Source of the DNA: an uncultured Oscillospiraceae bacterium
GTDB lineage: Bacteria; Bacillota; Clostridia; Oscillospirales; Oscillospiraceae
DNA length: 46,575 nt
NCBI GenBank assembly: GCA_947626085.1
Contig: CANQQU010000009.1
Coordinates: 1-46,575 of the forward strand
Direction of reading: 5' to 3'
Below the pieces are notes generated by a model, which saw nothing but the letters and a program-made list of their open reading frames with translations, had not been told where the DNA came from and did not search any database. Shown piece by piece: positions 15,531 through 24,350 of this stretch (positions are counted from its first letter, which is position 1; every line of letters begins with the position of its first letter). A program made the translations under genes and the position numbers.

Positions 15531-16442
15531 ATGGAAAAAACCATTGTTGCCACCGGCAAGACCATCGATCTTGCCATTGAGAACGCGCTGAATCAGCTGG
15601 GTCTGGACCGGGACAGCGTTTCCGTCCAGGTGCTGGCCCAGGCCAAGGCGGGCTTTTTGGGCTTCGGCGCGGCCCCGGCCAAGGTCCAGGTGACCTACGA
15701 GGCGCCGGACCCCATCCCCGCGCCGGAGGCGGCGCCCAAGACCGCCCTGTCCTCCGCCTCCCGCTCCGCCAAGCCCCCCAAGGCGCCCAAGAAGGAAACC
15801 CCCAAGGAGATCACCCCGGAGAACAAGCCCGAAATCCGGAAGGTGGACAGGCCCTTCAATCCCCCCAAGGCCCGGCCCGAGCGGCAGGACCGTCCCCACA
15901 GGGACAAGCCCCAGCCCAAGGCCCCCAGGCAGCAGCCCGAGGAGAAGCAGGCCCCCGCCGCGCCCAAGGTCTACGCGCCTGCCGAGCCCGGCAGCACGGA
16001 GGAGCGGATCGAGGTCTTCCTCAAGGGTCTTCTGGAGCATATGGGCTCCGACGCCGTGCCCCACGCCTGGAAGGTGGAGGAGAACTCCTACCGGGTGGAT
16101 CTGGTAGGCGGGGATCTGGGCTATCTCATCGGCCGCCGGGGGGACACCCTGGACGCCATCCAGCATCTGTGCGGCAACGCGGTGAACCGGGGCCAGTCCG
16201 GCCACATCCGGGTCAGCGTGGACGCCGAGGCCTACCGGGAGAAGCGGGAGGATTCCCTCCGCCGCTACGCCCGGAAGAAGGCCCAGCAGGTCCTGAAGCT
16301 CCGCCGGCGCACCACCCTGGAGCCCATGAACGCCTATGAGCGCCATGTGATCCACGCCACCCTCCAGGACATGGAGAACATCACCACCTACTCCACCGGG
16401 ACGGAACCCAACCGCCGGGTGGTCATCGAATACGTCAAATAA
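15531..16442 (+). CDS. jag: RNA-binding protein Jag (KhpB/EloR)
   Basis: This 303-residue partner of YidC has three parts. The Jag-N domain (residues 1-52) begins MEKTIVATGKTIDLAIENAL. A long disordered Pro/Lys linker (about 55-150) follows, then KH (GYLIGRRGDTLDAIQHL) and R3H domains ending in RRVVIEYVK. In streptococci, KhpB pairs with KhpA to bind RNA and regulate cell elongation. It starts 3 bases after yidC and is the last gene of the cluster, closed by a strong terminator. The usual next genes mnmE and mnmG are missing and repeat A2 follows. Confidence 0.93.
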   Translation: MEKTIVATGKTIDLAIENALNQLGLDRDSVSVQVLAQAKAGFLGFGAAPAKVQVTYEAPDPIPAPEAAPKTALSSASRSAKPPKAPKKETPKEITPENKPEIRKVDRPFNPPKARPERQDRPHRDKPQPKAPRQQPEEKQAPAAPKVYAPAEPGSTEERIEVFLKGLLEHMGSDAVPHAWKVEENSYRVDLVGGDLGYLIGRRGDTLDAIQHLCGNAVNRGQSGHIRVSVDAEAYREKREDSLRRYARKKAQQVLKLRRRTTLEPMNAYERHVIHATLQDMENITTYSTGTEPNRRVVIEYVK

Positions 16443-16444
16443 AA

Positions 16445-16475
16445 TCGGGGCCCCGCAAGGGGCCCTGATTTTTTT
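16445..16475 (+). terminator. Terminator of the rpmH-jag cluster
   Basis: GGGGCCCC and GGGGCCC pair around GCAA and are followed by GATTTTTTT, directly after the jag stop codon. Confidence 0.9.
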
Positions 16476-16503
16476 CGACGCTTCCACCGGGACGGGAGAA
16501 AAA

Positions 16504-17435
16504 CGATCCTGCCTACCTTCTTATTTCAGTGCGCACACCTCTGCGGGGCGGGTGGGGGTAAAATACTCCTGCCTACCTTCTTATTTCGGTGCATTCTGCA
16601 CCGGCACTGCTCCCCCTAGCCCTGCCGGGGGCCTTACTTTCTTGTTTCGGCAAGAAAGTAAGCAAAGAAGCCGACCAAGGGGGCGCTGAGAGCCACCGCT
16701 GCTGGGTGGGTGGGCAATAATTACCTTTTCGGGTGGGCGAGGGCTATTTTTCTCCTGCCTACCTTCTTATTTCAGTGCGTTCCGCACCGCTAATGCTCCC
16801 CCGGCCCCTGCCGGGGGCCTTACTTTCTTGTTTCGGCAAGAAAGTAAGCAAAGAAGCCGACCAAAGGGGCGCTTCGAGCAAAGGCGCCCCCTTTGGAATC
16901 CCCCGCCGCTCCCCAACATTGCGTAAAAGCGGAGAACATATGTGGACTTACGGCTCTATAACGTAGGTATGCAAAATTTAAGGATGCAGCGTGCAAAATA
17001 GTGTGTCACGTTGATTGTTGCACTGGCGAAAAAATGGGTTGCACCAAAATAGGAGTAAAAGACTCACAAGGTTTCATTGTACCGATTAAGAAACTCCACT
17101 AGTACAACTTACCAATCAGCGCTTAGCAGAATTTGGAACGCTGCACAAAAGGTCTCACAAATTCACGGTAGACGGGCCGTAGGCCCCTCTCGAATTTCCC
17201 CCAGCGCCTCTGGCGAGGCGGCGGGGGGATTCTTAAGGGGTGGTGCTCCGCGCAGCGAATCTAAAATATTTATGATTGCCGGTGGCAATCATACCTCAAT
17301 TAACGCCTTTGCTCGAAGCGCCCCCTTAAGCCTGTTCTTTGCCTACTTTCTTGCAGGAGCAAGAAAGTAGGGCCCCCGGCAGGGGTCGGGGGAGCATTCC
17401 CGACAGGGGACGCACCGAAATAAAAAGGTAGGCAG
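16504..17435. repeat. Repeat element family A, copy A2 (inverted relative to A1)
   Basis: This element fills the 1-kb gap between jag and guaB. Its core (about 16891-17238) is the reverse complement of the A1 core: TTAAATTTTGCATACCTACG, GTACTAG...GAGTTTCTTAATCGG and ATTCACGGTAGACG all recur in the other orientation. Tandem arm units lie on the left (16504-16890) and a single reversed arm on the right (17304-17435). Within the core, GCAGCGT near 16986 faces ACGCTGC near 17137, a long-range dyad also present in A1. A 63-base insert interrupts the right arm. No credible gene is seen. Confidence 0.85.
17241..17303. repeat. 63-base insert with perfect hairpin inside A2
   Basis: This stretch is absent from the matching place in A1. 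It contains a perfect 9-bp stem, ATGATTGCC (17272-17280) against GGCAATCAT (17284-17292), with loop GGT. It is AT-rich compared with its surroundings and looks like a small palindromic element nested in the repeat. Confidence 0.5.
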
Positions 17436-17444
17436 ATAAAGGAA

Positions 17445-17469
17445 AGGCCCCCTTTCAGTTGGGGGGCCT
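17445..17469 (-). terminator. Terminator of guaB
   Basis: On the minus strand AGGCCCCC and GGGGGCCT pair and are followed by TTTCCTTT, eight bases after the guaB stop codon. Confidence 0.8.
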
Positions 17470-17476
17470 GTTGAGA

Positions 17477-18985
17477 TCAGCCGCCGGGCTGAGAGCTGGA
17501 CCGGAGGGTCACGTCGTGGTAGCCGCCCTCCACGATGGAGGTGGCGGAGACCAGGGTCAGCTTGGCCTCCTTCTGAAGCGAAGCGATGGTGGTCACGCCG
17601 CAGTTGCACATGGTGCTTTTGACCTTGTAGAGGCTGTTCTCCACATTGGTGTGGAGCGGCCCGGCGTAGGACACATAGGAGTCCACGCCCTCCTCGAAGC
17701 TCAGCTTGCTATCGCCGCCCAGATCGTAGCGCTGCCAGTTCCGGGCCCGGTTGGAGCCTTCGCCCCAGTATTCCTTCATGTAGACCCCGTTGACCAGCAC
17801 CTTGGGAGAGGGGGCCTCGTCGAACCGGGCGAAGTACCGGCCTAGCATCAGGAAGTCCGCCCCCATGGCCAGGGCCAGGGTCATGTGATAGTCGTGAACG
17901 ATGCCGCCGTCGGAACAGATGGGGACGTAGATCCCCGTCTCCCGGAAGTACTCGTCCCGAGCCGCCGCCACCTCGATCAGCGCCGTGGCCTGGCCCCGGC
18001 CGATGCCCTTGGTCTCCCGGGTGATGCAGATGGAGCCGCCGCCGATGCCGACCTTCACAAAGTCTGCCCCGGCCTGGGCCAGGAACAAAAATCCGTCCCG
18101 GTCCACCACGTTCCCCGCGCCCACCTTCACGGTGTCGCCGTATTTCTCCCGAATCCAGGCGATGGTCTTCTGCTGCCAGCAGGTGTAGCCCTCGGAGGAG
18201 TCGATGCACAGCACGTCCGCCCCGGCCTCCAGCAGCGCCGGCACCCGCTGGGCATAGTCCCGGGTGTTGATGCCCGCGCCCACCAGGTAGCGCTTTTTCT
18301 CGTCCAGCAGCTCCAGGGGATTGTCCTTGTGGGAGGCGTAGTCCTTCCGGAAGACGAAGTGGCACAGCCGCCCCTCCTTGTCCACAATGGGCAGGGCGTT
18401 GAGCTTATGCTCCCAGATAATGTCGTTGGCCTCGCTGAGGGTGGTGCCGGCGGGGGCCGTCACCAGATGCTCCATGGGGGTCATAAAGTCCTTGACCTTG
18501 TCGGACTTGCTCATCCGGGAGAGCCGGTAGTCCCGGCTGGTGACCAGGCCCCGGAGGATGCCGTTGGCGGTGCCGTCGTGGGTGATGGCCACGGTGGAGA
18601 AGCCGTTCTGGGCCTTCAGGGCCAGCACGTCCCCCAGGGTGGCCTCGGGGGTTAGATTGGAGGCGGAGACCACGAACCCGGCCTTGTGGCTCTTGACCTT
18701 GGCCACCATGGCGGCCTGGGCCTCGATGGTCTGGGAGCCGTAGATAAAGCTCAGACCCCCCTCCTTGGCCAGGGCAATGGCCAGGGTGTCGTTGGACACC
18801 GACTGCATGATGGCGGAGGTCAGGGGAATGTTCAGGCTGATGGCGGGCTCCTCAAAGCCCTTGCGGAACTTGGTCAGGGGCGTTCGCAGGCTCACCCGGT
18901 CCGGAATACAGTCCTCCGAGGTGTATCCGGGGATAAGCAGGTACTCGCTGAAGGTGTGGCTGGGTTCCGGATAGTAGTAAGCCAT
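17477..18985 (-). CDS. guaB: Inosine-5'-monophosphate dehydrogenase
   Basis: This 502-residue enzyme catalyses IMP to XMP with NAD, the committed step of GMP synthesis. The TIM barrel is split by two CBS domains (about residues 105-220). The active-site loop is [15 protein letters not shown] with the catalytic Cys320, followed by [12 protein letters not shown] catalytic flap region with [16 protein letters not shown] comes later. This loop (GIGGGSIC rather than GIGPGSIC) is the type I recall from the Tritrichomonas-like subgroup of IMPDH. AGGAGG precedes the ATG at 18985. It has its own promoter, embedded in the end of the upstream yitT-type gene. Confidence 0.94.
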   Translation of the reverse strand: MAYYYPEPSHTFSEYLLIPGYTSEDCIPDRVSLRTPLTKFRKGFEEPAISLNIPLTSAIMQSVSNDTLAIALAKEGGLSFIYGSQTIEAQAAMVAKVKSHKAGFVVSASNLTPEATLGDVLALKAQNGFSTVAITHDGTANGILRGLVTSRDYRLSRMSKSDKVKDFMTPMEHLVTAPAGTTLSEANDIIWEHKLNALPIVDKEGRLCHFVFRKDYASHKDNPLELLDEKKRYLVGAGINTRDYAQRVPALLEAGADVLCIDSSEGYTCWQQKTIAWIREKYGDTVKVGAGNVVDRDGFLFLAQAGADFVKVGIGGGSICITRETKGIGRGQATALIEVAAARDEYFRETGIYVPICSDGGIVHDYHMTLALAMGADFLMLGRYFARFDEAPSPKVLVNGVYMKEYWGEGSNRARNWQRYDLGGDSKLSFEEGVDSYVSYAGPLHTNVENSLYKVKSTMCNCGVTTIASLQKEAKLTLVSATSIVEGGYHDVTLRSSSQPGG

Positions 18986-19017
18986 GGTGATCCTCCTAAT
19001 TTATTTGTATTTGTAGA

Positions 19018-19047
19018 ATTATACCGCTTTTTCGTCCCCGCTGTCAA
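19018..19047 (-). promoter_or_regulatory. Consensus promoter of guaB
   Basis: Minus-strand TTGACA (19042-19047) and TATAAT (19018-19023), both perfect, with an 18-base spacer. The -35 box lies in the last codons of the yitT-type gene and the -10 box contains its TAA stop. Confidence 0.88.
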
Positions 19048-19933
19048 GGAAATCTTTTTCGGGCCGGCCCTCGGGGTCCAAATGCTTGAAGTTGCCCATG
19101 ACCTCCCCCACCTGGGAGACGGTGGCGAAGGTATTGGGGCTGTGGCGGATCATGTTCGCCACCACGGCGCTCTGGGTCTTGTTGACGATGCACACCAGGA
19201 TATTGGTGGGCTTGCCGGAGTAGACGCCTTTGGCGGGGATCAGAGTGGCGCTGTGGTGGAGCTTCTGGATAATGTCCTGGGACAGCTGCTCCGGGTGCTC
19301 CGTGATGATCTCATAGCGCAGGGCGCTGCGGCCGCTTTTGATCAGCCGCTCGGAGACGGTGGAGGAGGTGAAGCTGTACATGATGCACAGCAGCACCGGC
19401 TCCATCTGGAAATCGTAGACAAAGTAGGAGGCCACCGCCACCGCCACGTTCAGCAGGAAGATCTGGCCCATGATGGACTGCTCCGGGCGGCGCTTGTGGA
19501 TGATGGCGGCGATAAAATCCGTGCCGCCGGAGAAGGCGCTGGCCCGCAGGAGCATGGAGTAGCAGAAGCCGTTGATGACGCCGGCCACCAGGGGGCCCAA
19601 AATGGTGCTGGTGCCGTTTTCCGTCTCGTAGGCAAACTGGGACAGGTCCAGCTGCCCCAGCACCAGCAGCGCCCCGGAGAACACCAGCACATAGGCCATG
19701 CTCCGCACCGCCAGGGCCTTGCTGACGTGGCGGTAGACGATGATGGCCAGGGGGATATTGATGAGCAGACTCATATAGCCCACGCTGATGCCGGACAGAT
19801 ACTGGATCATGGTGCAGATGCCGTTGAGCCCGGCGGGGGCGAACCGGTTGGGGAAGACAAAGAGCTGATAGTTCAGCGCTCCCAGCAGGGCCACGCCCAC
19901 GATCATCAGGTAGGTTATCGCCTTTTTACGCAT
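19019..19933 (-). CDS. YitT family membrane protein (DUF161/DUF2179)
   Basis: This 304-residue protein has an N-terminal block of about five hydrophobic segments (DUF161, roughly 1-200). A C-terminal cytoplasmic DUF2179 domain (about 215-300) contains ITEHPEQLSQDIIQKLHHSAT and GKPTNILVCIVNKTQ. The biochemical role of the family is unsettled. The start at 19933 is preferred over 20011: GGAGGCGAGG lies just upstream, and the longer frame would begin upstream of the promoter's -10 box. It is transcribed before guaB but guaB has its own promoter. Confidence 0.88.
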   Translation of the reverse strand: MRKKAITYLMIVGVALLGALNYQLFVFPNRFAPAGLNGICTMIQYLSGISVGYMSLLINIPLAIIVYRHVSKALAVRSMAYVLVFSGALLVLGQLDLSQFAYETENGTSTILGPLVAGVINGFCYSMLLRASAFSGGTDFIAAIIHKRRPEQSIMGQIFLLNVAVAVASYFVYDFQMEPVLLCIMYSFTSSTVSERLIKSGRSALRYEIITEHPEQLSQDIIQKLHHSATLIPAKGVYSGKPTNILVCIVNKTQSAVVANMIRHSPNTFATVSQVGEVMGNFKHLDPEGRPEKDFLDSGDEKAV

Positions 19934-19999
19934 GTCGCGCCTCGCCTCCGGCGGCAGGACTGCGGATGTTTTCCCGCGGCCGCCGGAGATAGCGGCATA

Positions 20000-20028
20000 A
20001 CTATAACACACCTTCTACTTTTGGTCAA
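20000..20028 (-). promoter_or_regulatory. Promoter of the yitT-type gene
   Basis: Minus-strand TTGACC (20023-20028), a 17-base spacer and TATAGT (20000-20005), 67 bases before the start codon. Confidence 0.75.
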
Positions 20029-20075
20029 CCTTTTTCTGTTTTTTCCATTTTTTTAGTAAAACCCCACAATTTTAG

Positions 20076-20104
20076 TTGCAAATGTTTTTACATTGTGCTA
20101 TAAT
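20076..20104 (+). promoter_or_regulatory. Sigma-A promoter of typA
   Basis: TTGCAA (20076-20081), a 17-base spacer and TATAAT (20099-20104) preceded by TGC, an extended -10. The leader is about 140 bases. GGCGGCG near its 5' end can pair with CGCCGCC further on, so it may fold into one large structure. Confidence 0.85.
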
Positions 20105-20251
20105 CACCGGCGGCGGACGGACAGGGTCCGAAAGCGCACGGGGCCCTCTGGGATCGCTGCCCGATCCTGCTTGCCCGGTATCGGCGCCGCCGCCGGAACC
20201 GATACACATTTTATCAATTCCCGTTGAATTTTATATTAAGGAGATACAGCT

Positions 20252-22081
20252 ATGTTACCTCAGGAGAAGCTCCGCAATATCGCCATCATCGCCCACGTGG
20301 ACCACGGCAAGACCACCCTGGTAGACCAGATGCTCAAGCAGGGCGGCGTGTACCGGGAGAACCAGGCCACCGTGGAGCGGGTCATGGACTCCGGCGACCT
20401 GGAACGGGAGCGGGGCATCACCATTTTGGCGAAAAATACCGCCGTCACCTACAACGGCTACAAGATCAATATTGTGGACACTCCGGGCCACGCCGACTTC
20501 GGCGGCGAGGTGGAGCGGATCCTGAAAATGGTCAACGGCGTTCTGCTGCTGGTGGACGCCGCCGAGGGCCCCATGCCTCAGACCCGGTTCGTCCTCCAAA
20601 AAGCCCTGGAGCTGGGCCACAAGGTCATTGTAGTGGTCAACAAGATCGACCGGCCCGACGCACGGGTCCACGAGGTCATGGACGAGGTGCTGGAGCTGCT
20701 GCTGGACCTGAACGCCACCGACGAGCAGTTTGACTCCCCCACCGTCTTCTGCTCCGCCCGGCAGGGCGTGGCCTCCTACAGTCCCGACGAGGTGGGCACC
20801 GACCTGGCCCCCCTGTTCGAGACCATTCTGCGCTACATTCCCGCCCCCTCCGGGGACGCGGAGGGGCCGCTGCAGCTGCTGGTATCCTCCATCGACTACA
20901 ACGACTATGTGGGCCGGATCGCCATTGGCCGGATCGAGCGGGGCGTGATCCGGGTGAATCAGGAGGTCTCCATCTGCGACTACCACGACAATGCTTTCCG
21001 AGAGCGGGGCAAGGTAGCGGCGCTCTACGAGTTCGACGGTCTGAGCCGGAAGCCCGTTCAGGAGGCCGCCGCCGGGGAGATCGTGGCCCTGTCCGGCATG
21101 TCCGACATCACCATTGGCCGGACCCTCTGCGCTCCAGACGCGCCGGAGCCCCTGCCCTTCGTGAAGATTTCCGACCCGACCATTGAGATGACCTTCTCCG
21201 TCAACGACTCTCCCTTCGCCGGGCGGGAGGGCAAATTCGTCACCTCCCGGAACCTGCGGGACCGGCTGGAGCGGGAGCTATTAAAGGACGTGTCCCTCCA
21301 CGTCACGGAGATGGGCACCGACGCCTTCAACGTGGCGGGCCGGGGGGAGATGCACCTGTCCATTCTGATGGAGACCATGCGCCGGGAGGGGTATGAATTT
21401 GCGGTGTCCACCCCCCGGGTGCTGACCAAGGTCATTGACGGCCAGGTCTGCGAGCCCATTGAGCGGATGGTGGCCGACGTACCGGAGGACAGTATGGGCG
21501 CGGTGATTGAGAAGCTGGGCCGCCGCCGGGGGGATCTGCTGTCCATGACCCCCATGGGCAGCCGCTACCGGCTGGAGTTTCTGGTGCCCTCCCGGGGCCT
21601 GTTTGGCTACCGCAGCGAATTTCTGACGGACACCCGGGGCGAGGGCGTGATGAGTTCCGTTCTGGACAGCTACGCCCCCATGAAGGGGGAGATCGACCGG
21701 CGGCTCACCGGCTCTTTGATCGCCTTTGAAAGCGGCGAGGCCTGCTCCTACGGTCTATATAACGCCCAGGAGCGGGGCGCCCTGTTCATTGGCCCGGGCG
21801 TCCAGGTCTACGCCGGCATGGTGGTGGGCATTTGCAGCCGGAACGAGGATATGACGGTGAATGTCTGCAAGAAGAAGCAGCTGACCAACATGCGGGCCGC
21901 CGGGTCCGACGAGGCGCTGCGGCTGACGACCCCCCGGGTGCTGTCATTGGAGCAGTGCTTGGAATTTCTGGCGGACGACGAGCTTTTAGAGTGTACGCCC
22001 AAGAGTCTGCGGATTCGCAAGCGGGAGCTGGATCACGCCGCCCGGATGCGCCAAGTAATGAAAAAGCGCGCCGGTGGGTAA
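20252..22081 (+). CDS. typA: Ribosome-associated GTPase TypA/BipA
   Basis: This 609-residue translational GTPase of the EF-G superfamily binds the ribosome and assists 50S assembly and stress growth. The P-loop is AHVDHGKT (residues 14-21), the switch region contains ERERGITI and [12 protein letters not shown], and the G4 motif is NKID. EF-G-like domains II, III and V and the BipA-specific C-terminal domain follow. The size is normal. The start is fixed by AAGGAGATACAGCT before the ATG. It is monocistronic and followed by three tandem family-B repeats rather than by a clear terminator. Confidence 0.96.
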   Translation: MLPQEKLRNIAIIAHVDHGKTTLVDQMLKQGGVYRENQATVERVMDSGDLERERGITILAKNTAVTYNGYKINIVDTPGHADFGGEVERILKMVNGVLLLVDAAEGPMPQTRFVLQKALELGHKVIVVVNKIDRPDARVHEVMDEVLELLLDLNATDEQFDSPTVFCSARQGVASYSPDEVGTDLAPLFETILRYIPAPSGDAEGPLQLLVSSIDYNDYVGRIAIGRIERGVIRVNQEVSICDYHDNAFRERGKVAALYEFDGLSRKPVQEAAAGEIVALSGMSDITIGRTLCAPDAPEPLPFVKISDPTIEMTFSVNDSPFAGREGKFVTSRNLRDRLERELLKDVSLHVTEMGTDAFNVAGRGEMHLSILMETMRREGYEFAVSTPRVLTKVIDGQVCEPIERMVADVPEDSMGAVIEKLGRRRGDLLSMTPMGSRYRLEFLVPSRGLFGYRSEFLTDTRGEGVMSSVLDSYAPMKGEIDRRLTGSLIAFESGEACSYGLYNAQERGALFIGPGVQVYAGMVVGICSRNEDMTVNVCKKKQLTNMRAAGSDEALRLTTPRVLSLEQCLEFLADDELLECTPKSLRIRKRELDHAARMRQVMKKRAGG

Positions 22082-22092
22082 GACCCACGGCT

Positions 22093-22302
22093 AATGCGTG
22101 CGCCGGTCTGGCAATAATCGTTTTATCTGCTGGGCCTGCTCGGTATCGACGGCGGGTCGCCGCGAACAAGACGTGCGCCAGTCTGGTGGTAATCGTTACA
22201 TCTGCTGGGCTCGCTCGGTATCGGCGGCCAGTGGCCGCTGACAATGCGTGCGCGGGCCTGGCAGTAATCGTTACATCTGCTGGACCCGCTCGGTATCGTT
22301 CC
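22093..22302. repeat. Family B repeats, three tandem units of 75 bp
   Basis: Units start at 22093, 22168 and 22243, an exact 75-base period; the third is cut after about 60 bases. Each contains CTGGYRRTAATCGTTWYATC, CTGCTGG and GCTCGGTATCG. A short hairpin joins one unit to the next. The hairpin stems differ (CGGCG/CGCCG, then GCGGCC/GGCCGC) but remain complementary. Single copies of the same repeat occur at 37931-38009 and 46360-46459. Confidence 0.85.
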
Positions 22303-22312
22303 TTCTGAGCGG

Positions 22313-22527
22313 AGCGCACCGAAATGAGAAAGCCGTAAGCCCACAAATATTCTCCGTAGCTTGGCACTATTGGGGAGCGGCGGGGGAATCCAAGGGGGGC
22401 GCCTTTGCTCGAAGCGCCCCCTTGGTCGGCTTCTTTGCTTACTTTCTTGCCGAAACAAGAAAGTAAGGCCCCCGGCATGGGTAGGGGGAGCATTCCCAAT
22501 AAGGAATGCACTGAAATAAAAAGGTAA
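22313..22527. repeat. Repeat element family A, half copy A3
   Basis: This copy contains one complete arm (about 22400-22527, with the ACTTTCTTG/CAAGAAAGT hairpin and GCCTTTGCTCGAAGCGCC). It also has only the first 70 bases of the core (CCGTAAGCCCACA to GGGGAGCGGCGG). The rest of the core and the second arm are missing. It directly follows the family-B array, so the 515-base gap between typA and the next gene is entirely repeats. The next gene's promoter must lie in or just after it; none is clear. Confidence 0.8.
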
Positions 22528-22596
22528 AATGGTGGATTTTTCCCGGTATCGGCGGGCGGTGGATGGACTGGTTGAGGCGGAAAGGGGAAAGTTGGG

Positions 22597-24117
22597 ATGG
22601 ACAAGACCTTCGAGAAATTCCTTCGGCGGGGCATCGACTTGGCCCCGGTGGGCGCGGCGCGCCGAGAGGACAACACGCCCTATTTCTGCACCCCCAAGGG
22701 GGCGTCGATCTTTGGCTGGGCGGGGGTGGACGGCATCCATTTTTGCTTTATCCGGGGCTTTGGCGGGATGGTATTCGCCGTCAGTCCCATGAACAGCGCC
22801 CCCAACTATGTCCGCCCGCTGGCGGAAAATTTTGAGGATTTTCTGCGGCTGCTCCTTTCCTGCGGGGACACCGCCGCCTTAGAGCAGGCCTGGATGTTTG
22901 ACGAGGAGCAGTTTGACGCCTTCCTCCGGGACAATCCGCCCACCCAGGAGCAGGAGAAGACCCTGTCGGAAATTGCCGAAGCCTTCCGCCTGGCCCCTAT
23001 GGAGCGGCCCTGGGAATATATCCACACCCTTCAGGCCGGTTTTGACTACTCCAAAATTAAATTTTCGGAAGATTATTACGATCTGGCGTCTGCCCCGGAG
23101 CCGGAAAAGCCAGCGTGGAAGGTCTATTTTGACGGAGGGTTCTGGGTCCACCGGGGAAAGGATCGGGCTGGGACGGAAATTCCTCTGGGCGTGGAATTTA
23201 CCTGGGCCGGGCGGCGCTGGGCAGTCCCGGCGGCCTATGCCTGCGCCAAGGGTCTGGTGGTGGATCTCTGTATGCGGGCGGAACCGGCGGAAATTCGCCG
23301 CTATATGGAAAAGTGGGATCTGGACCCGGCGCGAGATTCGTCGGAAAACCGCACCCGAGAGCAGCAAATGCGGATGGAGTTGGAAAATCCCCTCTGCTTC
23401 GATTTCCGGCCCCGCCTGGAATTAAACGGGAAGACCCTCCGGGTCTCCCACGGGTACAGCGTGTGCTTCAACCCCTGCCTGCCGGAAGGGTTCACCATGG
23501 AGCTGGAGGCCAAATGGGCCGTGGACCACTATGGGCTGGACGAGTTCTTTGGATGGGTCGTCTGCCGGAACGTGTTTCCCTGGGGCGGCCGCCGGCCGGC
23601 GATCAAAACCCTCCGCCTGACCATGGAGCAGCAGCCCGTTCGGGTGCCGGGGCCCCATTTTACGGCCCATCAGGCCGGGGACCGCTTCCGGCTGTCCCAC
23701 CCGGTCAGCGGAAAAATTTATGATCTGACCGTACAGGAGCTGGAAGGGAAGACCATCCCGGCAAAGTCCTTCGGCTCCGACCGCTGGTTTTATCCCACCA
23801 ACACGGTGGCCATGGTCTACACCCTCTCCCCGGAGCCGGAGGAGCGGGTGCTGATCTGCGACTGCGCCGAGGGCGACCAGCCTCTGGAGATCGGGCTGCG
23901 GGACCCCGCCGGCCCCACCGCTACGAATAGCGCCGCGGTGATCGGCTTCATCGGCGGGGCGGACGGACCCACCGCTGTCTTTCCCGGCGGCAGCCCGGGG
24001 GAAAAGCGCTGCGCGGCCTTTTCCTCCCTCCATTTTGAGCCGGTTCAGGGGGATGTGGAATGGCGAGCCGATTTTCTGGTCCGGCAGTTTGAAGAAGCGT
24101 CCTTTACCCTGCTATAA
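22597..24117 (+). CDS. Uncharacterised protein with a C-terminal GGADGPT motif
   Basis: This 506-residue protein is not recognised as a whole. The N-terminal 150 residues (FFxGWAGVDGIHFCFI-like start, ENFEDFLRLLLSCGDTAALEQ, later FDEEQFDAFL) resemble SMI1/KNR4 (SUKH)-type domains, a guess from pattern only. A middle region (about 170-420) is rich in aromatic residues and beta strands. Near residues 447-462 there is VIGFIGGADGPTAVF. That motif is familiar from the beta subunit of sodium-pumping decarboxylases, yet no membrane segments are present. There is no signal peptide. The start ATG follows AAAGGGGAAAG. It is monocistronic, bounded by repeats before and a perfect terminator after. Confidence 0.7.
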   Translation: MDKTFEKFLRRGIDLAPVGAARREDNTPYFCTPKGASIFGWAGVDGIHFCFIRGFGGMVFAVSPMNSAPNYVRPLAENFEDFLRLLLSCGDTAALEQAWMFDEEQFDAFLRDNPPTQEQEKTLSEIAEAFRLAPMERPWEYIHTLQAGFDYSKIKFSEDYYDLASAPEPEKPAWKVYFDGGFWVHRGKDRAGTEIPLGVEFTWAGRRWAVPAAYACAKGLVVDLCMRAEPAEIRRYMEKWDLDPARDSSENRTREQQMRMELENPLCFDFRPRLELNGKTLRVSHGYSVCFNPCLPEGFTMELEAKWAVDHYGLDEFFGWVVCRNVFPWGGRRPAIKTLRLTMEQQPVRVPGPHFTAHQAGDRFRLSHPVSGKIYDLTVQELEGKTIPAKSFGSDRWFYPTNTVAMVYTLSPEPEERVLICDCAEGDQPLEIGLRDPAGPTATNSAAVIGFIGGADGPTAVFPGGSPGEKRCAAFSSLHFEPVQGDVEWRADFLVRQFEEASFTLL

Positions 24118-24125
24118 TGGGTCTT

Positions 24126-24158
24126 TCCCCCGCTTTTGCGACCGGCAAAAGCGGGGGA
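24126..24158 (+). terminator. Strong terminator after the GGADGPT gene
   Basis: A perfect 14-bp stem (24126-24139 against 24145-24158) with a 5-base loop is followed by TTTTTG. A second GC-rich palindrome, CCCCCGGCC/GGCCGGGGG, follows near 24211-24231. The rest of 24160-24270 holds nothing recognisable. Confidence 0.9.
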
Positions 24159-24271
24159 TTTTTGTTTCGAGGCCGGGGGATTGGCTTTGCCCCGACGTCC
24201 CCCGGCCGGAGGCCGGGGGCGCTGATACAATTTTGATGCTACATCTTAATAAAAGCTTAACCTTCTAGGGG

Positions 24272-24300
24272 TTTCGTTTTAGGGGCGAATGTGCTATAAT
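24272..24300 (+). promoter_or_regulatory. Promoter of the P-type ATPase operon
   Basis: A perfect TATAAT (24295-24300) has an extended TGC before it and a weak TTTCGT (24272-24277) 17 bases upstream, 50 bases before the start codon. Confidence 0.65.
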
Positions 24301-24350
24301 ATGGGAAAAGTAAGTATTGGAGCGGCAGCGCCGCTTTAGGAGGTCCAGCT

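Noticed and set aside
13989..16487. An open frame of over 800 codons on the minus strand opposite rnpA, yidC and jag; similar long frames opposite infB (31989-34571) and pnp (38104-40092)
   Set aside because: They are mirror images of well-identified genes, caused by high G+C at third positions. They have repetitive Gly/His/Leu composition and no ribosome binding sites or family motifs.
18986..19050. A purine riboswitch before guaB, or an attenuator before upp
   Set aside because: The guaB promoter leaves a leader of only about 25 bases, and upp starts 2 bases after tsaB, leaving no room.
22093..22302. Regularly spaced repeats as a CRISPR array
   Set aside because: The entire 75-base unit is conserved, with no variable spacers, and no cas genes are nearby.
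21786..22740. Minus-strand frames of 200-300 codons across the family B and A3 repeats
   Set aside because: They run from the antisense of typA into repeats, and the same repeats give different frames elsewhere.
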